From JBHIEE01 sp046760445 (GTDB taxonomy: Bacteria; Acidobacteriota; Aminicenantia; JdFR-78): DNA of 18,169 nt. The notes under the pieces are model-generated. The model was not told where the DNA came from, searched no databases, and was given only the letters and a program-made list of their open reading frames with translations. The position numbers and the translations under genes were made by a program. This document shows, piece by piece, positions 14,622 to 18,169 of this stretch. Every line of letters begins with the position of its first letter. Position 1 is the stretch's first letter. The DNA is taken from positions 1 through 18,169 of the forward strand of contig JBHIEE010000054.1 of assembly GCA_046760445.1 (NCBI GenBank), given 5' to 3'.

Positions 14622-15461
14622 ATGGATAAAAGAAATACTAAGGAATTTCTAAGAGAAGGTTATGCCAAAATAGCTAAGCAGGATAGTTCCTGTTGCGTTC
14701 CTGTTAATTCGTGCTGTGGAGGAATTGATTTGGCACAGGCCATTAGCAAGAAGATAGGATACAAGGATGAAGAACTCAAATCTGTTCCTGAAGGTGCAAA
14801 TTTGGGTCTTGGTTGTGGAAATCCTGTTGCTCTTGCCTCTTTAAGAGAAGGCGAGACCGTTCTTGATCTTGGTTCAGGTGCAGGTCTGGACTGCTTCCTT
14901 GCAGCCCAAAAAATTGGTAAGAAGGGAAACGTTATCGGCGTGGATATGACGCCAGAGATGATTGGAAAGGCAAGAGAAAACGCAATGAAAGGAAACTACA
15001 AAAATGTGGAATTTAGGCTAGGCGAAATCGAAAATTTACCTATTGCTGATAATTCTGTTGATGTAGTCATCTCAAATTGTGTTATCAACCTATCCATTGA
15101 CAAAAGCAGGGTCTTTAAAGAGGTTTTCAGGGTACTAAAATATGGTGGAAGGTTTATGATTTCAGATATAATTCTCCTGAAGGAACTTCCTGATGTCATA
15201 AAAAATTCTATAGAGGCTTATATCGGATGCCTTTCAGGTGCGATAATAAAGGACAAGTACTTGGAAGTAATAAAAAATGCAGGCTTCAAGGATGTCAATA
15301 TAATTGACGAGATCTCTTTTCCAGTCGAATACATGGCTGATGACCCAACTGCAAAGGCAATCATTAAAGCTTTAAAAATACCACCTGAAAAAGTAAAGGA
15401 AGTCGCAAGTTCGGTGGTGAGTATAAAAGTTTATGGGGTCAAACCAAATGAGACAACTTAG
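14622..15461 (+). CDS. arsM: arsenite S-adenosylmethyltransferase
   Basis: A 279-residue cytosolic SAM-dependent methyltransferase that methylates As(III) to mono- and dimethyl forms, detoxifying or volatilising arsenic. The SAM-binding motif is TVLDLGSGAGLDCFLAAQ (79-96) with acidic GVDMTPEM (106-113). The three cysteines expected for arsenite binding are present: Cys65 (LGLGCGNPV), Cys153 (ISNCVINLS) and Cys203 (YIGCLSGAI). An extra N-terminal pair of motifs, Cys24-25 and Cys31-32 (CCVPVNSCCGG), may collect arsenic. Length is normal for bacterial ArsM. A GGGAGGA site 6 nt upstream supports the ATG. It ends the plus-strand set led by the cysteine-pair AbrB-like regulator. No arsenite pump, ArsC or ArsR is in the window, so methylation appears to be the main response encoded here. 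Confidence 0.93.
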   Translation: MDKRNTKEFLREGYAKIAKQDSSCCVPVNSCCGGIDLAQAISKKIGYKDEELKSVPEGANLGLGCGNPVALASLREGETVLDLGSGAGLDCFLAAQKIGKKGNVIGVDMTPEMIGKARENAMKGNYKNVEFRLGEIENLPIADNSVDVVISNCVINLSIDKSRVFKEVFRVLKYGGRFMISDIILLKELPDVIKNSIEAYIGCLSGAIIKDKYLEVIKNAGFKDVNIIDEISFPVEYMADDPTAKAIIKALKIPPEKVKEVASSVVSIKVYGVKPNETT

Positions 15462-15566
15462 AAGGGGGTGGCGAAGGACAAGTCTGTGAGACTTTGTGTC
15501 TTACCTCGCTTCTCTGAGTCATACAATTCCAAAACCCATCGAAAAATCAACTTCTGAGCATCTTTT

Positions 15567-15596
15567 TTGACTTTTTTGACGATCTTAGAATATAAT
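15567..15596 (+). promoter_or_regulatory. promoter of the YbjQ-family gene
   Basis: TTGACT (15567-15572) and a perfect TATAAT (15591-15596) are separated by 18 bp. The start would fall near 15603, 38 nt before the ATG, and an AAGGAGG ribosome binding site lies at 15627-15633. This separates the YbjQ-family gene from the ArsM set. The remaining 15462-15566 holds only a 15-nt inverted repeat without a T-run. Confidence 0.65.
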
Positions 15597-15640
15597 TCTT
15601 AAAAAATAATTAGATAAAAATTCTAAAAGGAGGTAGTCAA

Positions 15641-15961
15641 ATGATTTTAACCACAACTCCCACAATCCAGGGAAAAGAAATTACTAATTATATCGGCGTA
15701 GTCACCGGAGATACTGTCATTGGCGTTAACCTTGTGAGAGATATGTTCGCTGGAATCCGGGACATTGTTGGAGGAAGAACTGCTTCTTATGAAAAATTAC
15801 TGCGAAAAGCAAAAGACATAGCCATTGAAGAAATGATAGAAAACGCAAGGGCCCAGGGAGCAGACGCAATTGTTGGAATTGACCTTGATTATGAAGTCCT
15901 GGGACCAAAAGGCATGATGCTTATGGTCTCTGTTTCAGGTACAGCTATAAAGCTGGTTTAA
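15641..15961 (+). CDS. YbjQ/UPF0145 family protein
   Basis: A 106-residue protein matching the YbjQ (UPF0145) family in full length. Visible signatures are YIGVVTGDTVIGVNLVRDMFAGIRDIVGGR (split: residues 17-29 and 30-46), AIEEMIENARAQGADAIVGI (about 66-85) and MMLMVSVSGTAIKL at the end. Members form oligomeric beta-rich assemblies; the family was once labelled a heavy-metal-binding domain, but its role is not established. It has its own promoter and follows ArsM by 179 bp. A link to metal stress is possible by position only. Confidence 0.92.
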   Translation: MILTTTPTIQGKEITNYIGVVTGDTVIGVNLVRDMFAGIRDIVGGRTASYEKLLRKAKDIAIEEMIENARAQGADAIVGIDLDYEVLGPKGMMLMVSVSGTAIKLV

Positions 15962-16043
15962 AATAATAGGGTCTTATATTCTTTCTTAAAATGCTTTTTA
16001 AATTTCGAAGATTTTGTTTTTCTACCTTTAAATTTTATCTTCT

Positions 16044-16769
16044 TCAAAAATTAATCAGTAAGTTATCATTTTCAAGATATATTTTATCTGGAGGAACAAA
16101 CTCAGTAGAAATAGCTCTAATTCCCACCCCTTGATGGTAAATTTCTTTTAATAAATGGGCAAATTCTTGATCTATTTCTTTAAAAGCTTTGAAAGACAAA
16201 GCATCAGGTCTTTGGATTACAAAAACAACAATGGAATTAATACCGTCTTTTCCTATTTTCCCTAATATTTTTAGATGTTTTCTTCCTCTTTCAGTCGGTC
16301 TATCAGGAAACTTGGCTATTCCATTCTCAACATGAGTGCAAGATTTTACCTCAACCAATAATTGCTCTCCTTTTAAATTTTTTAGGACAAAATCAATTCT
16401 TCCATATTCAGGAATCAATTTTTCCTTGTCTTCAAGAGAAAAATCTTTTAAATCAGATAAGAGTTTTCTTTTTATTGCATTTTCAAATATAGTGTTGGCA
16501 AAGAGTGAATTCACTGTAGCATAAATTCCATTCAATTTAACAGCGAAAGCATTTAAATTGGTCTTTCTCCTTTTTGCTTTCGCTTTGGTGCATAGAATTT
16601 CTCTCCCTCTTTCAAGGACAGTGCTCAATTTCCCTGGATTGGGCAAATAAACTTTTTCTGCTTTGGAATTGAATTCTACCAAAAGAGTGAATCTATTCGG
16701 CTGAGAGAGAATATAGCCTTTTATTAGAGGATTCCTATATTCTAAAATAAGTTTATTAACATTACTCAA
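16044..16769 (-). CDS. sfsA: SfsA-family protein (DNA-binding/nuclease-like)
   Basis: A 241-residue protein of the SfsA family. Characteristic motifs are YLPNPGKLSTVLERGRE (41-57), a divergent YGRIDFVL (122-129), LLVEVKSCTHVENG (137-150) and AKFPDRPTERGRKHLKIL (152-169). Asp126, Glu140 and Lys142 fit the PD-(D/E)xK nuclease-like core proposed for this family. The N-terminal OB-like part is about residues 1-80. E. coli SfsA was linked to maltose metabolism regulation, but the true activity is uncertain. Its start overlaps the preceding small gene by 8 nt, so the two are translationally coupled. It is convergent with the YbjQ-family gene across an 82-bp AT-rich gap without a clear terminator. 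Confidence 0.9.
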   Translation of the reverse strand: MSNVNKLILEYRNPLIKGYILSQPNRFTLLVEFNSKAEKVYLPNPGKLSTVLERGREILCTKAKAKRRKTNLNAFAVKLNGIYATVNSLFANTIFENAIKRKLLSDLKDFSLEDKEKLIPEYGRIDFVLKNLKGEQLLVEVKSCTHVENGIAKFPDRPTERGRKHLKILGKIGKDGINSIVVFVIQRPDALSFKAFKEIDQEFAHLLKEIYHQGVGIRAISTEFVPPDKIYLENDNLLINF

Positions 16770-17001
16770 TAGGAATTTCTTCTCCTTTTATTTTCCTCGG
16801 CCACTCGATCTCTATTAATCCTGGTTTCACTAAACGAGCCTTTATTTCTTCTTTTTTAATTTCAGGGTTGATTTTAATTCGAAGAATATGAGAATCAGTA
16901 GCTCGAGAATACTTAACAAATTTTCCCAATCCATGCATACTTATTCCCATAGGACCAATTCTAATCCCAAAATCTTCCCAAAAATCTTCAAAATCCCACA
17001 T
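16762..17001 (-). CDS. small alpha-crystallin-like protein
   Basis: A 79-residue acidic-to-basic small protein. The second half (HILRIKINPEIKKEEIKARL, then VKPGLIEIEWPRK and GEEIPIE) follows the strand pattern of the Hsp20/alpha-crystallin fold, where a G-x-L-x-I-x-x-P motif is typical. It is shorter than a normal Hsp20 protein and lacks a clear C-terminal I-x-I anchor beyond IPIE. The N-terminus (MWDFEDFWEDFG) is aromatic and acidic. The assignment is tentative. An ACGGAGGA site precedes the ATG and the gene overlaps sfsA by 8 nt. It may be a diverged chaperone or a lineage-specific protein. Confidence 0.65.
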   Translation of the reverse strand: MWDFEDFWEDFGIRIGPMGISMHGLGKFVKYSRATDSHILRIKINPEIKKEEIKARLVKPGLIEIEWPRKIKGEEIPIE

Positions 17002-17098
17002 TTTTTCTTCCTCCGTCTAAAATTATACTATTAATTTTTCGAATAAAAATCAATTTAAGAAAGAATTTCATATAATGGTATAATAGGAATGGAAAAAA

Positions 17099-18169
17099 AT
17101 GAAAATAGGAATGATGAGTCTTTGGAATGCTGCCAATGGACCTTCCATCCATGCAGAATTGGTGGGAAGGGCTTGGGTAAAATTAGGGCACCAACTAAGG
17201 GTTTTTTCTGCAAAGAAACATCCTGACGCAAGGCCAACCTTCCAAAAAGACGAAGATTTTGTTATTAGACATTTTAGTGTCGAGAAGGTCATTCCAGTTA
17301 CTCGGGCCTCTTGGTTTGATCCATCTCCACTCTTGAATGAAGATTATGATATTTTTGTTGCTCAAAATGTAGAGAGATTACCTGCGGAAAAACTTTTAGA
17401 ATTTTTTCCAAACATTAAAGAAAAAGCGGTTACTGTTCAGGTTGTCCATGAGGGTAAACCCCCAGAAGACCTTCTTTATTATAAATTTGAGTGGGATGCT
17501 ATCGTTTGTTTTGATCAAAGATACAAAAATTATTTGGTTAAATTTTTCCCTAAAAAGAAAATCCGAATTATACCTTATCCTTATCATTCCCTTTCTCTTG
17601 GTGACAAGAAAAAAGCAAGAAAAAAACTCCACATTCCATTTGACAAAAAAATCATATTTTCCTTTGGTTTTAGAACAAAAGATATTATATCTGTATTACC
17701 CGCACTGGAGGAGGTGGCGAGAAAATATCCATTAGGATATATAATTATAGCCAATTCTGAAAGCGATATAAGTGAATTATATGAAGCGAAAAAGAAATAT
17801 AACTTTATGGATGTTCAAGTGAGAGCTCTTCCATTAGATGAATTATATACTTACCTGCACGCATCTGATGCATTACTCATCCACAGGGAATCTTCGAAAA
17901 AATTCAAAGCAGTAGTCTCCAGTACAGTATGTCAGGTTCTTGGGTCAGGTTGCCCCATTCTATTCCATGAATCAAATTATGTGGAACAACATGGTGAAGA
18001 GATTGTCAAATATCGCGATTTTGAAGACATGAAAGCTAAACTGATTGACATTTTCAACGATAAATTTGATTTAAATAAAGTAAAAGCTTTTCTTAAAGAA
18101 CACAATGCAGAAAAAATTGCATCAAGATTTCTGACATTATTTGAAGAGTTACTTAAGGCTCGAAAAAGG
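17099..18169 (+). CDS. GT-B-type glycosyltransferase, 3' end beyond window
   Basis: An open frame of 357 codons that reaches the window edge without a stop, so the protein is incomplete here. The N-terminal Rossmann part starts MKIGMMSLWNAANGPSIHAE, then LVGRAWVKLGHQLRVFSAKK, like many sugar-transferring GT-B enzymes. The second domain begins at about residue 184 (DKKIIFSFGF) and has the donor-site pattern PLDELYTYLHASDALLIHRE (about 253-272) and VLGSGCPILFHES (about 286-298), as in the GT4 group. It would transfer a nucleotide-activated sugar to an envelope glycan or lipid; the substrate is unknown. The ATG at 17099 has TAGGA upstream. Two TATAAT boxes (17071-17076 and 17079-17084) lie just before it without good -35 partners. 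Confidence 0.8.
   Translation, partial: MKIGMMSLWNAANGPSIHAELVGRAWVKLGHQLRVFSAKKHPDARPTFQKDEDFVIRHFSVEKVIPVTRASWFDPSPLLNEDYDIFVAQNVERLPAEKLLEFFPNIKEKAVTVQVVHEGKPPEDLLYYKFEWDAIVCFDQRYKNYLVKFFPKKKIRIIPYPYHSLSLGDKKKARKKLHIPFDKKIIFSFGFRTKDIISVLPALEEVARKYPLGYIIIANSESDISELYEAKKKYNFMDVQVRALPLDELYTYLHASDALLIHRESSKKFKAVVSSTVCQVLGSGCPILFHESNYVEQHGEEIVKYRDFEDMKAKLIDIFNDKFDLNKVKAFLKEHNAEKIASRFLTLFEELLKARKR

Noticed and set aside
15480..15494. AAGTCT-GTG-AGACTT hairpin after arsM as a terminator
   Set aside because: The stem is only 6 bp and no T-run follows it, so it does not meet the usual pattern.
17055..17632. Minus-strand frames opposite the start of the glycosyltransferase
   Set aside because: They overlap a plus-strand frame with clear GT-B features, have no ribosome binding sites and low-complexity, frame-shadow composition.
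1..18169. CRISPR arrays, tRNA or rRNA genes, insertion-sequence transposases, phage genes
   Set aside because: No regularly spaced direct repeats, no cloverleaf or rRNA-like sequence and no transposase or phage protein could be recognised.

Overview
The window looks like a piece of chromosome from an uncultured, AT-rich bacterium with an outer membrane. Bacterial markers are DivIVA, YggT, YggS, a NupC-type nucleoside transporter and strong AGGAGG-type ribosome binding sites. An outer membrane is suggested by a secreted beta-barrel-like protein ending in phenylalanine. The mix of DivIVA, an outer-membrane-type protein and an archaeal-style mevalonate-entry operon would fit one of the deep-branching candidate phyla (an Aerophobota- or Omnitrophota-like lineage is my guess, low confidence).

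Layout. 1-3432 (+): a promoter, an outer-membrane-type protein and a secreted subtilisin-like protease with two fibronectin III repeats. 3446-8512 (-): a compact gene run, read from the right as glutaredoxin-like protein, YggS, YggT, DivIVA, DUF167 protein, nucleoside transporter and peptide-type solute-binding protein. 8634-11255 (-): HMG-CoA synthase, acetoacetyl-CoA thiolase and DUF35 zinc-ribbon/OB-fold protein, the arrangement known from archaea. 11256-11620 is non-coding and holds an AT-rich imperfect inverted-repeat element and a 16-bp palindrome. 11621-13033 (-): an aldehyde dehydrogenase. 13034-13413 is a divergent intergenic region with a 44-bp near-perfect palindrome, a clear promoter and operator-like inverted repeats. 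13414-15461 (+): a metalloid-type locus with a cysteine-pair AbrB-family regulator, tiny cysteine-rich reading frame(s), a nitroreductase, a nitroreductase-like stub and an arsenite methyltransferase (ArsM). 15641-15961 (+): YbjQ-family protein with its own promoter. 16044-17001 (-): a small alpha-crystallin-like protein overlapping SfsA. 17099-18169 (+): a GT-B-type glycosyltransferase that runs off the window.

How the genes work together. The HMG-CoA synthase/thiolase/DUF35 trio should convert acetyl-CoA to HMG-CoA as a complex and feed a mevalonate isoprenoid route. The YggS-YggT-DivIVA-DUF167 run is a conserved envelope/division neighbourhood. The 13.4-15.5 kb locus is the most unusual part. 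Its regulator, micro-ORF and methyltransferase all carry neighbouring cysteines suited to binding As(III) or another thiophilic metal. The regulator resembles what is annotated elsewhere as 'HgcAB-associated protein', yet no hgcA or hgcB lies in this window. A short GC-rich stretch with overlapping cysteine-rich micro-ORFs sits inside the locus and is the best candidate here for something undescribed.
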